Source: DASUPK01 sp963821705
GTDB lineage: Bacteria; Actinomycetota; Thermoleophilia; Solirubrobacterales; 70-9
Direction of reading: 5' to 3'
Length of the DNA: 64,000 bases
Assembly: GCA_963821705.1 (NCBI GenBank)
Contig: CAWGEV010000007.1
Location: forward strand, 434,001 to 498,000
Positions 24,653 through 32,843 of the stretch are shown in pieces; position 1 is the first letter of the stretch; every line of letters starts with the position of its first letter. The translations under genes were made by a program, and so were the position numbers. The notes beneath the pieces are model-generated. The model was not told where the DNA came from. It searched no databases and saw only the letters and a program-made list of their open reading frames with translations.

Positions 24653-26098
24653 GTGGCACAGGGACACATGGACAGGCTGACCTCGATCGACGCGTCGTTC
24701 CTCACGAACGAGACGTCGAACGCGCACATGCACGTGGGCGCGATCCTGATCTTCGAGGGCCCTCCGCCCGCCTACGACGACTTCCTCGACCACGTGCGGA
24801 GCCGGCTGCAGCTCGTGCCGCGCTTCCGCCAGAAGCTCGCTTTCCCGCCGGTCGAGACGGGCAGGCCGTTCTGGGTCGACGACCCGAACTTCAACCTGGC
24901 CTACCACGTGCGCCATTCGGCACTGCCGGCCCCCGGGTCCGAGGAACAGCTCCGCAACATCGCGGGTCGCCTCTTCTCCCAGGCGCTCGACCGCTCGAAG
25001 CCGCTCTGGGAGCTGTGGCTGGTCCAGGGCCTCGACAAGAACCGCTTCGCGCTGGTGACGAAGACACATCACGCGCTGGTCGACGGTGTTTCGGGCGTCG
25101 ACATCGCCACCGTCCTCTTCGACATTAAGCCGGTGCCGGAGCCGATCGAGCCGGATCGCGACTGGGTCCCCAAGCCTCCCCCCTCCTCCGCCGAGTTGGC
25201 GGCGCGAGGGATGGTCGAGCTCAGCGAGGCGCCCTTCAAGCTCGCCCGCCGCGCCGCGCGGGCCGCCACGCATCCGACGAGGACGACTCACCGCATCGCG
25301 GAGGCCGGCGAGGCCCTGGCCGAGGTCGCCTGGAACTTCACGAACCCGGCGCCGGACGTCCCGCTCAACACCGAGATCGGCTCGCATCGCCGCTTCGCCT
25401 GGAGCCGCGCCGAGCTGGCGGACTTCAAGCGGATCAAGGACGTGTTCGGGGGCACGGTCAACGACGTCGTCCTCTCCGTCGTCAGCGGAGCGCTGCGCAG
25501 CTGGCTGCGCAGCCGCGGCATCAAGACCGAGGGGCTCGAGCTGCGGGCGCTGGTGCCGGTCTCGATCCGCGCGGAGGACGAGCGCGGCCAGCTCGGCAAC
25601 CGGATCGCAGCGATGCGCGGACCCCTTCCGGTCTACATCGAGGACCCGGTCAAGAGACTCGACGCGGTCCGGCGCTCGATGGATGGGCTCAAGGAGTCGA
25701 AGCAGGCGCTCGGCGCGGAGGTGATCTCGCGCTTCAACGACTTCGCCCCGCCGACCCTGCTGGCGCAGGCCTCGCGAATCAACTTCTCCACCCGCCTGTT
25801 CAACCTGATCGTCACCAACGTCCCCGGCCCGCAGATCCCGCTCTACGTGCTCGGGCGCGAGCTCCAGGACGTCTTCCCGGTGGCCTTCCTGCCCGAGAAC
25901 CACGCTCTCGCGATCGCGATCATGTCCTACCACGGCGGCATCGACTTCGGGCTGCTCGGCGACTACGACGGCATGGAGGACATCGACATGCTCGCCACCG
26001 GGCTCACCGAGTCGCTCGCTGATCTCCGCGCCGCCGCCGAGGCGGCCGAGGCGCGGGCCCAGGCCAACCTGGCCGCCGGAGCGGACCTGCCGGGCTAG
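24653..26098 (+). CDS. Wax ester synthase/diacylglycerol acyltransferase (WS/DGAT)
   Basis: The roughly 480-residue protein begins near MDRLTSIDASFL and carries the catalytic HHxxxDG motif (HHALVDG) in its N-terminal half, with the condensation-domain fold; later segments NDVVLSVVSGALR and NVPGPQIPLY are typical of bacterial WS/DGATs. These enzymes esterify fatty alcohols or diacylglycerol with acyl-CoA to store neutral lipid. GTG 24653 is chosen from the promoter spacing; ATG 24668 is the alternative. It overlaps the stop of the convergent subtilase by four bases. Confidence 0.5.
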   Translation: MAQGHMDRLTSIDASFLTNETSNAHMHVGAILIFEGPPPAYDDFLDHVRSRLQLVPRFRQKLAFPPVETGRPFWVDDPNFNLAYHVRHSALPAPGSEEQLRNIAGRLFSQALDRSKPLWELWLVQGLDKNRFALVTKTHHALVDGVSGVDIATVLFDIKPVPEPIEPDRDWVPKPPPSSAELAARGMVELSEAPFKLARRAARAATHPTRTTHRIAEAGEALAEVAWNFTNPAPDVPLNTEIGSHRRFAWSRAELADFKRIKDVFGGTVNDVVLSVVSGALRSWLRSRGIKTEGLELRALVPVSIRAEDERGQLGNRIAAMRGPLPVYIEDPVKRLDAVRRSMDGLKESKQALGAEVISRFNDFAPPTLLAQASRINFSTRLFNLIVTNVPGPQIPLYVLGRELQDVFPVAFLPENHALAIAIMSYHGGIDFGLLGDYDGMEDIDMLATGLTESLADLRAAAEAAEARAQANLAAGADLPG

Positions 26099-27831
26099 AG
26101 CTTCGCGTCCGCTCGGGCGGGGGCCGCCTCGCGGTTCCCCGCCTTGTCGACCGCGATCGAATAGAAGCGGTAGCGGCGATGCGGCTTCGCGTGGAAGCGG
26201 AGCTTGTCCTTGGTGGTCTTGCCGATCCGGCGGTACGGGCCGCCCTTCGCCGAGGCGAATACCAGGACCTTCTTGACGCCGGCGGTCGGCAGCTTCACGC
26301 AGTTGCCGCCCCCGGAGGTGTCATGACGTTCGATCTTCAGCACCACCACCCGCCCGCGCGAGCGAGCGACGCTCGCCCCGGCCCGACGGAGGCGCTTCAC
26401 GTGGACGATCCGCGAGCTGGGCGGGCCGACGTCGCGGCCGAGCGCGGCCGCAACCGCCTGGTCCGCCCGGATCAGGCCCCACCCGAGATCCCCGCCGTAG
26501 GAGCCGCAGCGGCTCGCGGTCTGCTTGATCAGGTGCACGACCTTGGTGTTCGCCATGTTGGGCTTCACCGAGCGGATCAGCGCAGAGACCCCCGCCACCT
26601 GCGGGGTGGCCATGCTCGTCCCGACGAGGTAGGCGAAGCGGTTGTCGCCGTTGACGGTGGTGCGACCGCCGACCGAGTCGTCGCTGACGCTTGCGGCGGG
26701 CCAGGTCGACAGGATCCCCTGCTCGCCTCCGCTGGCGGCGTTGCTCGCTGCTCCGAATGCACCGACCGAAACGCGAGTGGTCTGCTCGGCGAAGCTGGCC
26801 CTCGTCCCGTCGTACTTGGCGGCGGTCACCACGAGGCCGCGGTCGAAGTTCGGGTTGGGCCCGGTGCCGTTCGGCTGCACCCACTCCTCCGGGTAGAGGC
26901 AGTTCATCGGATCGGGCAGGCCCCCGCACGAGCCGGTCGGCACCGGCCTGTTGTCGGCCGCCGCCACCACCACCGAGCCGCGCGACTGCGCGTAGCTGAG
27001 CGCCGAGACGATCGGGTCGGGTGGGCACCCGCCGAGGCTCATGCTGATCACGTCGCTGTTGCGGTTCGCGGCGGCCGTAATCCCGTCGGCGACATCCGAG
27101 CAGAACCCGCCGATCTTGGCGATGAACAGGCCGCAGCGAAAGCCCATCGAGGCGATTCCGAGCCCGTTGTCGGCGTTGCCGCAGGCGAGGCCCGCAGTAT
27201 GGGTCCCGTGCCCCTTGGTGTCGGTCGTGGGGGAGCTCGCCGTCCCGAACGATTGGGCGCCCGCGATTCGCGGCGCCAGATCGGGGTTGCTCCCGTCGGC
27301 GCCAGTGTCGATCATCGCCACCTCGGCTCCAGTGCCCTTGGAGAGATCCCAGGCGCGCGGGCCGCCCTCGCGGATCAGGTTCCACTGGCCGAAGTCGTGA
27401 TTCGGGGCGTGGACGTCCTGGTGGGTGAAGGCGAAGTCGTTGGGCGTGTAGCGGAGCTGGACCGGCGCGTCCGGCTGGACCTTCTCGACCCGCGGGTCGC
27501 CGGCCAGCTCGCGTCTCAGCGCGCTCAGGCCGCCTGGACCCGTCTCGACGGAGAGAGCCCCGATCTCGGGATTCGACGATTCGACGTGGAGCCGGTTCCG
27601 GTCCGCAACCCGCCCGAGGATGTCGCTGGAGTCGGCGCGAAGCGCGTGCCAATGGCTTCGGGCTGCGCGGCTCTGGCCGGTCGGCAGCGGGGGCGTGGAG
27701 ACCATGATCACCGCGCGCATGGGTTCGCCGGCCCCGGCATCGCCCGGCTGCGCCTGCGCGGCGGCGACCCCGGCGATCGCCGACGCGGCCAGCAGGAGGC
27801 TCGTGAGGGCTGCCCGCCCCATCTCGCCCAT
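26095..27831 (-). CDS. Secreted S8 subtilisin-like serine protease
   Basis: The 578-residue protein has a signal peptide (to about 27), an inhibitor-like propeptide, and an S8 catalytic domain with Asp175 (MIDTGADG), His208 (GHGTHTAG) and Ser406 (GTSMATPQ). The C-terminal ~120 residues form a basic, beta-rich domain. Many cysteines suggest disulfides outside the cell. ATG 27831 lies seven bases after TAGAGT, consistent with a leaderless transcript. Divergent from the FUSC-like gene, only 24 bases away. Confidence 0.5.
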   Translation of the reverse strand: MGEMGRAALTSLLLAASAIAGVAAAQAQPGDAGAGEPMRAVIMVSTPPLPTGQSRAARSHWHALRADSSDILGRVADRNRLHVESSNPEIGALSVETGPGGLSALRRELAGDPRVEKVQPDAPVQLRYTPNDFAFTHQDVHAPNHDFGQWNLIREGGPRAWDLSKGTGAEVAMIDTGADGSNPDLAPRIAGAQSFGTASSPTTDTKGHGTHTAGLACGNADNGLGIASMGFRCGLFIAKIGGFCSDVADGITAAANRNSDVISMSLGGCPPDPIVSALSYAQSRGSVVVAAADNRPVPTGSCGGLPDPMNCLYPEEWVQPNGTGPNPNFDRGLVVTAAKYDGTRASFAEQTTRVSVGAFGAASNAASGGEQGILSTWPAASVSDDSVGGRTTVNGDNRFAYLVGTSMATPQVAGVSALIRSVKPNMANTKVVHLIKQTASRCGSYGGDLGWGLIRADQAVAAALGRDVGPPSSRIVHVKRLRRAGASVARSRGRVVVLKIERHDTSGGGNCVKLPTAGVKKVLVFASAKGGPYRRIGKTTKDKLRFHAKPHRRYRFYSIAVDKAGNREAAPARADAKL

Positions 27832-27838
27832 CACAACA

Positions 27839-27848
27839 ACTCTAGGTG
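27839..27848. promoter_or_regulatory. Overlapping divergent -10 boxes for subtilase and FUSC-like genes
   Basis: TAGAGT on the minus strand (27844 to 27839) and TAGGTG on the plus strand (27843-27848) share two bases. Each lies exactly seven bases from its start codon (ATG 27831, GTG 27856). Transcription in the two directions should be mutually exclusive at any moment. Confidence 0.5.
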
Positions 27849-27855
27849 GGGCACC

Positions 27856-28941
27856 GTGCGGAGCGTCGCTGTGGATTCGAGCGACGAGAATGGTGCCGTG
27901 CCGGTCCTCGACTCGTCCGTCTGGCGGCTCCAGGCACCGCTGGCCGAGCCGCTTCGCCGCGGCGCGATCGCGGCGATCCCGGTGGGGATCGCCGCGCTGA
28001 TCGAGCTCTCGACGCACAACCGGGTCTGGGGAGGGATCGCAGCGGCCACCCAACTGGCCGGGTTCATCGCCTTCGATGCCCCCGCTCGGGTGCGGGTCGT
28101 CTGGCAGCTGGCGGTCGCGCCCGTGCTGGGTCTTGCGGGGGCGCTGGGGGTCCTGTCGACCGACCCGGCGGGACTAGCGGTGGCCGGCATGACGCTGGTC
28201 GGGATCGCCGGCGGGCTCTGCGTCGCGGGTTCCCAGAGGCTCGCGATCGCCGGGCTCACCGTCACGCTCGCGTTCCTGCTCGGCCAGGGCTTTCTCCTGG
28301 ACTCCGACGAGGCCCCCCGCGCGTTCATGGCCGGTCTCGCCGGAGGCCTGGCCCAGGTGGCGGTCTCCGCGTGCGTCTGGTGGCTGTCAGACCGCTCGAC
28401 CGAGTCCCCGGGTCTCGCCGAGCGCGCCGGGGGGGAGGTTCGGGCCGTGAGAGCCGAGCTGCATCCCGGGTCGGCGAGCGTCAGGCACGCGCTGCGGTGG
28501 GGCGCCGCGCTGGGCGCAGGGGTGGCCATCTACCGCTTCGTGGACATGCAGGGCCATGGCTACTGGATCCCGCTGACGATCCTGTTCGTCCTCAAGCCGA
28601 GCGCGGACGACACCTGGGAGAGGCTCGCCATGCGCGCGGTCGGGACGATCGCCGGGCTTCTGATCGCCACGCTGCTCGCCGAGGCGCTCGGGGCGAGCCC
28701 GGTGCCGGTGGCGATCGCCCTCGGGGTGGCCGGCGCCCTGGCCTACGCGCTGTTGGCCCTCGAGTACGCGCTCTTCACCGCGGCGATCACGGTGTTCGTG
28801 GTACTGCTCACCGATTCCCTCGGGGAGAGCGCTTTCGAGGCGGCCGATCAGCGGGCGATCGCCACGGCGCTTGGGATCGCCGTGGCGGCGCTCGCGATCG
28901 TCGTCACTTCTCGAGGTGGTTATGAACCGCGTACTCGGTGA
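27856..28941 (+). CDS. FUSC-like membrane transporter
   Basis: The 361-residue protein has two blocks of about five to six hydrophobic helices separated by a polar stretch (RSTESPGLAERAGGEVR). The second block contains GYWIPLTILFVLKPSADDTWERLAMRAVGT, the hallmark of the FUSC/aromatic-acid-exporter family. Members export aromatic acids or related compounds; the substrate here is unknown. GTG 27856 fits the leaderless spacing; GTG 27871 and 27898 are alternatives. The 3' end overlaps the convergent ABM gene by 38 bases. Confidence 0.5.
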   Translation: MRSVAVDSSDENGAVPVLDSSVWRLQAPLAEPLRRGAIAAIPVGIAALIELSTHNRVWGGIAAATQLAGFIAFDAPARVRVVWQLAVAPVLGLAGALGVLSTDPAGLAVAGMTLVGIAGGLCVAGSQRLAIAGLTVTLAFLLGQGFLLDSDEAPRAFMAGLAGGLAQVAVSACVWWLSDRSTESPGLAERAGGEVRAVRAELHPGSASVRHALRWGAALGAGVAIYRFVDMQGHGYWIPLTILFVLKPSADDTWERLAMRAVGTIAGLLIATLLAEALGASPVPVAIALGVAGALAYALLALEYALFTAAITVFVVLLTDSLGESAFEAADQRAIATALGIAVAALAIVVTSRGGYEPRTR

Positions 28942-29182
28942 TCTCGGGCGGCGAGCTGATCCCGGCCTGCTGTGAGAGCGGTCCGATCTTCTCCTCGGCG
29001 AACTTGTCGAAGGTGGCGCGGTCCTCCCAGACGTCGGTCACGCGGAAGCCGTCATCCGTCGCGGTGACCCAGTGTGAGAGCCCACCCGGGGCCGTCTTCC
29101 CACCGAGATCCATCGCCTCCACGACCTGGTCGTACTGATCCAGCGTCGCCCCCTTGAACTCCAGGACAAGCGCAACAGCCAT
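28904..29182 (-). CDS. Small dimeric alpha-beta barrel (ABM-like) protein
   Basis: The 92-residue protein has the ferredoxin-like dimeric barrel pattern: VALVLEFKGATLDQYDQVVEAM, HWVTATDDGFRVTDVWEDRATFDKF and PEITEYAVHNHLE. Members range from monooxygenases to EthD-like proteins, so no activity is assigned. A GGAGGAG ribosome site precedes the ATG. It converges on the FUSC-like gene and overlaps its 3' end. Confidence 0.5.
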   Translation of the reverse strand: MAVALVLEFKGATLDQYDQVVEAMDLGGKTAPGGLSHWVTATDDGFRVTDVWEDRATFDKFAEEKIGPLSQQAGISSPPEITEYAVHNHLEK

Positions 29183-29368
29183 TTTCTCCTCCTCGGGATG
29201 AGTTGAGTCGAGACGGGCACCCCGACCCTATTGGGTCGGCGACGCTGGTTATTCGGAGGACCGGCCCGCATGGATCACTCCCACGGCGCCGAAGCTCTCG
29301 CCTTGAAACCTCTCCCGGCTGATGGAATAGGCTGCAGGCCCCGGGCTAATGGGAGAGGAGGTGATCCG

Positions 29369-29473
29369 ATGGAATCGAGCGGAGAGAACTCTGGGTTGAT
29401 CATGTTCACCTGGGTCCTTTGCTTTATCGCGATCGCGGGACTCATCGTCGCTTACATCGTCGTCAAGCCATAG
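29369..29473 (+). CDS. 34-residue single-span membrane protein
   Basis: A short frame starting MESSGENSGLIMF with one membrane helix (about 11-31) and ending VVKP. The ribosome site GGAGGTGATC is a nearly complete complement of the 16S rRNA 3' end, far stronger than at other genes here, which argues that it is truly translated. No homologue recognised. Confidence 0.5.
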   Translation: MESSGENSGLIMFTWVLCFIAIAGLIVAYIVVKP

Positions 29474-29483
29474 AGCAAGCGGG

Positions 29484-29981
29484 TCAAGGATGGCCCTGAG
29501 GGAAGCTGGCGGACTGCCGGTCCGCTGCTTCGTTGGGTCGGTCGACACGGACCGTGGTCGCCGCTGCGAACCGGGCTGCTGAGTCTGGGTCGTGGGAGGG
29601 CAGGTAGACCGTCGGGTGCTGCGCGCAGGGCTCGGGAGCGAACCCCGGCGGGAGCGGCTGACGCAGGACCCGACGCATCACCCGCGCCATCGGAGACCCG
29701 AGGAACCGCAGCTCCTTCTCGTTGATCAGTACCCGTCCGCGTACGTGGACCAGCCCGTCGATGTGGTCGCCATGGGCGTGGGTGAGCACGACCTCGGAGA
29801 CGCCGTCGAGCTTCAGACCTGCCGTGGCCATCGCGGCCGGGAGCTCTTGCTCGCGCGTGACCTCCATCCGCGCGAACGGCACGTTCCGCGCCGTCGCGGT
29901 CTCCCCGGTGTCCACGAGTCGCAGAACCCCCTCGTGCTCGATCGCCCAGCAGTGGATCGGCAGCGGGTCTGAAATGAGCAC
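29484..29981 (-). pseudogene. Internally deleted metallo-beta-lactamase-fold hydrolase
   Basis: The frame keeps the MBL zinc motif THAHGDHIDG and the typical C-terminal VYLPSHDPDSA, but the middle part, which should contain the second histidine (GHTPGH region) and the bridging Asp, is missing, leaving 165 instead of about 250 residues. The N-terminus begins abruptly at a GTG just inside the 0.11 kb repeat. It is probably a decayed lactonase-like gene. Whether it is expressed is unknown. Confidence 0.5.
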
Positions 29982-30080
29982 ACCTCATCCACCAGCTGGG
30001 AGCGGCACGAGGACACCGATCACCGCAGGACGATCGCCCCCTTGACAGCTGGGTCGTCTTCAAAGAGAAAGCGCAACCTT
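29971..30080 (-). repeat. Dispersed repeat R, copy A (inverted relative to copy B)
   Basis: About 110 bases that match 38766-38874 in the opposite orientation at roughly 85 percent identity by eye. Shared blocks include CTTTCTCTTTGAAGAC, CCCAGCTGTCAAGGGGGCGATCG and GTGCCGCTCCCAGCTGGTGG. The copy borders the truncated N-terminus of the MBL gene. Copy B lies beside an IS110 transposase, so R may be a non-coding end of that element. Confidence 0.5.
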
Positions 30081-30093
30081 GACGCCGGCGAAG

Positions 30094-31125
30094 CTACTTT
30101 CGTTTCTTCGGCTTCTTGCCCAGCTTCACGTCCACCGCTGTGAGGCTTGGGACCGTCTGGCCGGACTCCGGGCTCTGCGCGACCACGAACTTCGCTTTCT
30201 TGCGGGCTCCCTTCGACTTCGGGCGTTTGACGGTGCCGTCGGCGCACCCGGCGGCGGTGATAGCGGACTCAGCCGGGATGAGCTTCTTCCCTTTCAGGTT
30301 CGGGACCACGCAAGTCGGCGAGACCGCCTTTGAGGCCACGCTGACCGCGCACAAATCCCCACCGTTGAAGCGGTCAAGGTCGGTGGGTCCCGAGATCCCC
30401 GGGACCGATCCCGTGGCGCTGTACTGCCAGAAGGTCCAGGTTGACCACTCGGCGGGCAGGGTCGGGGATGAGCCCGAGTACTGGGCGATCCAGAGCGGAT
30501 AGCCGGCGGAGGCGAGCCCGCTGCCCGAGGGGAACTCGCCGTCCCAGAAGGCCTTGTCGGTAACGATTGCGGGCATCACGCCGGTCGCGGCGCGGACATC
30601 CTGCAGCCAGGTTGTGAGATTGGCTTGCACGGTCGCGGCGGTCTGCCCATCGGTTGTCTCGACGTCGACCGCGGGGATCAGATCACCGGCGCTCACGTTC
30701 GCGACCGAGAGGAAATGGCTCGCCTGCGCCCCGGGATCCTGGTTCGCGTGAAAGAAGTGATAGGCGCCGAACTTGAGCCCGGCCGCCTGGGCCTGCGTGT
30801 TGTTGGTCGAGTAGTTCGGATCGGTCAGCGCGGTCCCCTCGGTGGCTTTGGCATAGACGAAGGAGACACCTGAGCTCGCCACTTGGCTGTAGTTGACGGT
30901 CCCCTGGAACTGCGAGACGTCGACGCCGTTCAGGGTGCCGCTCGTGGGCGTGCAAGTTGCTGCGGCGGCCTGCGAGGGGAGCAGACCTGCGACCGCCGCC
31001 GCCAGGATCAGTGAAGCTGCAAGGCACTGGGCACAACCGGGACGGACCCGGTCCGCGACGCGCCCGAGGCTTCCCGACCACCTCGGCCGCAAGGCCATGC
31101 CAGGTCCCCGTCCAGTCTCATTCAT
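30094..31125 (-). CDS. Secreted GH25 lysozyme with C-terminal PASTA-like domain
   Basis: The 343-residue protein has a signal peptide (cleavage near AAAATC, ~55 residues in), a GH25 barrel with GVDVSQFQGTVNY, YAKATEGT, YHFFHANQDPGAQASHF and catalytic acids in AVDVET, then a C-terminal segment (VVPNLKGKKLIPAESAITAAGC ... VVAQSPESGQTV) resembling PASTA repeats, which bind peptidoglycan. It would cleave muramic acid bonds outside the cell. The long N-terminus suggests ATG 31098 as a possible start. It follows repeat R on the minus strand. Confidence 0.5.
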   Translation of the reverse strand: MNETGRGPGMALRPRWSGSLGRVADRVRPGCAQCLAASLILAAAVAGLLPSQAAAATCTPTSGTLNGVDVSQFQGTVNYSQVASSGVSFVYAKATEGTALTDPNYSTNNTQAQAAGLKFGAYHFFHANQDPGAQASHFLSVANVSAGDLIPAVDVETTDGQTAATVQANLTTWLQDVRAATGVMPAIVTDKAFWDGEFPSGSGLASAGYPLWIAQYSGSSPTLPAEWSTWTFWQYSATGSVPGISGPTDLDRFNGGDLCAVSVASKAVSPTCVVPNLKGKKLIPAESAITAAGCADGTVKRPKSKGARKKAKFVVAQSPESGQTVPSLTAVDVKLGKKPKKRK

Positions 31126-31477
31126 CGCAGCCTCCGTGGCTGGCGCTGCAGTCCCCAGAAGGCCCCTCCTGGCGGGATCCTATGGCCGCTCCGGCGATCG
31201 CCTCAAGCGCAAAATTGGGGACATTCGGGCAGCGCTGAAATGGACGCTGAAGAGCATGGGCGGCGGGGCTGAGGTCCCGCAGTTGTGGCAAGGGGCCGAC
31301 CCGCTGCCGCACCTCATCTACGCCAACGTCACAGTGACGCCCGGGACGTTCACCGAGAGCACGGCCTTGCGCTTGCCGGTCGAGATCAGTTTGGAGCCGG
31401 ATCCTTGGTGATCCCACGCCCACCCCATGGAGACGAGAAGTAGCCCGGATGAGGATGATCCCACTCTCCCCTGGCCA
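31126..31477. other. Intergenic region without a recognised gene
   Basis: A 352-base stretch between the lysozyme start and the HMG-CoA reductase stop. A plus-strand frame from ATG 31258 encodes about 50 residues (with NVTVTPGTFTESTALRL) of no recognised family; it could be a gene remnant. No strong promoter or terminator was seen. Confidence 0.5.
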
Positions 31478-32662
31478 CTACGGCCGGTTGCGGCCAAACA
31501 GGTCGTGTGCTCTGACCCATTCCTCGACGACGATCGCCCATCCCAGCGAGAGCTCGCCGCAGAGCACCGTCGCCGCCACGATCTCGGCCAGCTTGCGGAC
31601 CTTCCCCTCCCCGTAGCAGCCGAGCAGCTCCAGGCACTCGCGCTGGGTGGCGAGCCCAGTGCCGCCGCCGTATGTGGCGACGATCAGCGAGGGGAGCGTG
31701 ATCGAGCCGTACCAGTCGCCGTTGGGAAGCAGTTCGCTGAAGCCGAGGGCAGCGGAGGATTCGGCGACGTTGGCTGCATCCTGGCCGGTGGCGATGAACA
31801 GCGCAGCGATTCCGTTGGCCGACTGCAGGCCGTTGTTGTTGACCCCGGACATGAATCCTCCGAGCTGCGACACCTGCCGTGCCCGAAACAGCTTCTCGCT
31901 GCTGGTGTGCATGTGCTCCTCGATCACGGCGGCGGGAACTGTCGCCTCCGCGACGACACGCTTGCCCCGAGTGCGCAGGATGTTGACCTGCGAGCTCTTC
32001 TTGTCGGTAGCGAAGTTCGACTCCAGATAGAAGTTGGTGATGCCGTCGTAGTTGGAGGTGATCCACGCGCACGCCGCCGCGGTCGCCTTACCCGTGAGGT
32101 TCTGGCCCGCGGCGTCGCCGGTCGTGTAGTCAAAGCGCGTGAACAGGATCCGGCTGGCCGAGTACTGCTCGATGCGGCGCAGCCGGCCGGTACGGGTGGT
32201 GCTTTCCGCCGCCTGCTTGATCTCCGCGAAGTGAGCGGTCAGCCATTCTCCGAACGCTCGTGCCTCGCGGGCGCTCTCGAACACGAAGGCGGGTGCCCGC
32301 TGCATGGCATCGTCCAGGACCGTGGTCGTCACGCCGCCGGCCTCGCGCAGCATCTTCATGCCTCGGTTGTAGCTCGCGACCAGCGTGCCCTCGCTCGTCG
32401 CCAGAGGAACGTAGAACTCACCCTGCGCGTGCTCTCCGTCGACCAGCAACGGGCCGGCGATGCCGATCGGCACCTGCGCGACCCCGGTGAAGTGCTCGAT
32501 GTTGCCCGGGACGACTGATGGATCGAAGGAGTAGTGGGAGACGTGCCTCAGCCCCACTCCCGTCTGCTCATGCAGGAAAGAGCGGCGCGCTTCCGCAGCC
32601 TCGGGCGTGTAGTCGTTGTCGCGATCACGCGGGATCTTCTTGCGCTCTCCGGGAATGGTCAT
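31478..32662 (-). CDS. Hydroxymethylglutaryl-CoA reductase-like protein
   Basis: The 394-residue protein follows the HMG-CoA reductase layout: VPIGIAGPLLVDG, the glutamate motif ATSEGTLVASYNRGMK, a TGDAAGQN segment at the position of DAMGMN, and GSITLPSLIVATYGGGTGLATQ in the place of the NAD(P)H loop (GTVGGGT). It should reduce HMG-CoA to mevalonate, but Met-to-Ala and Met-to-Gln changes are atypical. No other mevalonate gene is nearby. The start is ATG 32662; the lipase gene is divergent. Confidence 0.5.
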   Translation of the reverse strand: MTIPGERKKIPRDRDNDYTPEAAEARRSFLHEQTGVGLRHVSHYSFDPSVVPGNIEHFTGVAQVPIGIAGPLLVDGEHAQGEFYVPLATSEGTLVASYNRGMKMLREAGGVTTTVLDDAMQRAPAFVFESAREARAFGEWLTAHFAEIKQAAESTTRTGRLRRIEQYSASRILFTRFDYTTGDAAGQNLTGKATAAACAWITSNYDGITNFYLESNFATDKKSSQVNILRTRGKRVVAEATVPAAVIEEHMHTSSEKLFRARQVSQLGGFMSGVNNNGLQSANGIAALFIATGQDAANVAESSAALGFSELLPNGDWYGSITLPSLIVATYGGGTGLATQRECLELLGCYGEGKVRKLAEIVAATVLCGELSLGWAIVVEEWVRAHDLFGRNRP

Positions 32663-32767
32663 CGTCTCTGCTCCTCGCCATGGGTCGTTTGGCTGGCCGT
32701 TGCTCTGCTTCCGCTTCCGCAGCGATCGATGGAGGCGCGCAGTCTTGTGTAACACCACCAGATTCTG

Positions 32768-32796
32768 TTGCGGACTGCAATAGAGCCAACTAGTGT
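32768..32796 (+). promoter_or_regulatory. Promoter of the lipase-like gene
   Basis: TTGCGG (32768-32773) and TAGTGT (32791-32796) are 17 bases apart. Transcription would begin near 32803, leaving about 40 bases of leader with the ribosome site GGAAGGGG before ATG 32844. Confidence 0.5.
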
Positions 32797-32843
32797 TTCC
32801 TGGCGCTGCCTTGCAGCTATCAACCCAGGGAAGGGGCACCCAC

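Noticed and set aside
26179..27840. Long plus-strand open frame opposite the subtilase, joined to the FUSC gene
   Set aside because: The upstream part is low-complexity antisense; the real FUSC gene begins at GTG 27856 where hydrophobic helices and a promoter appear.
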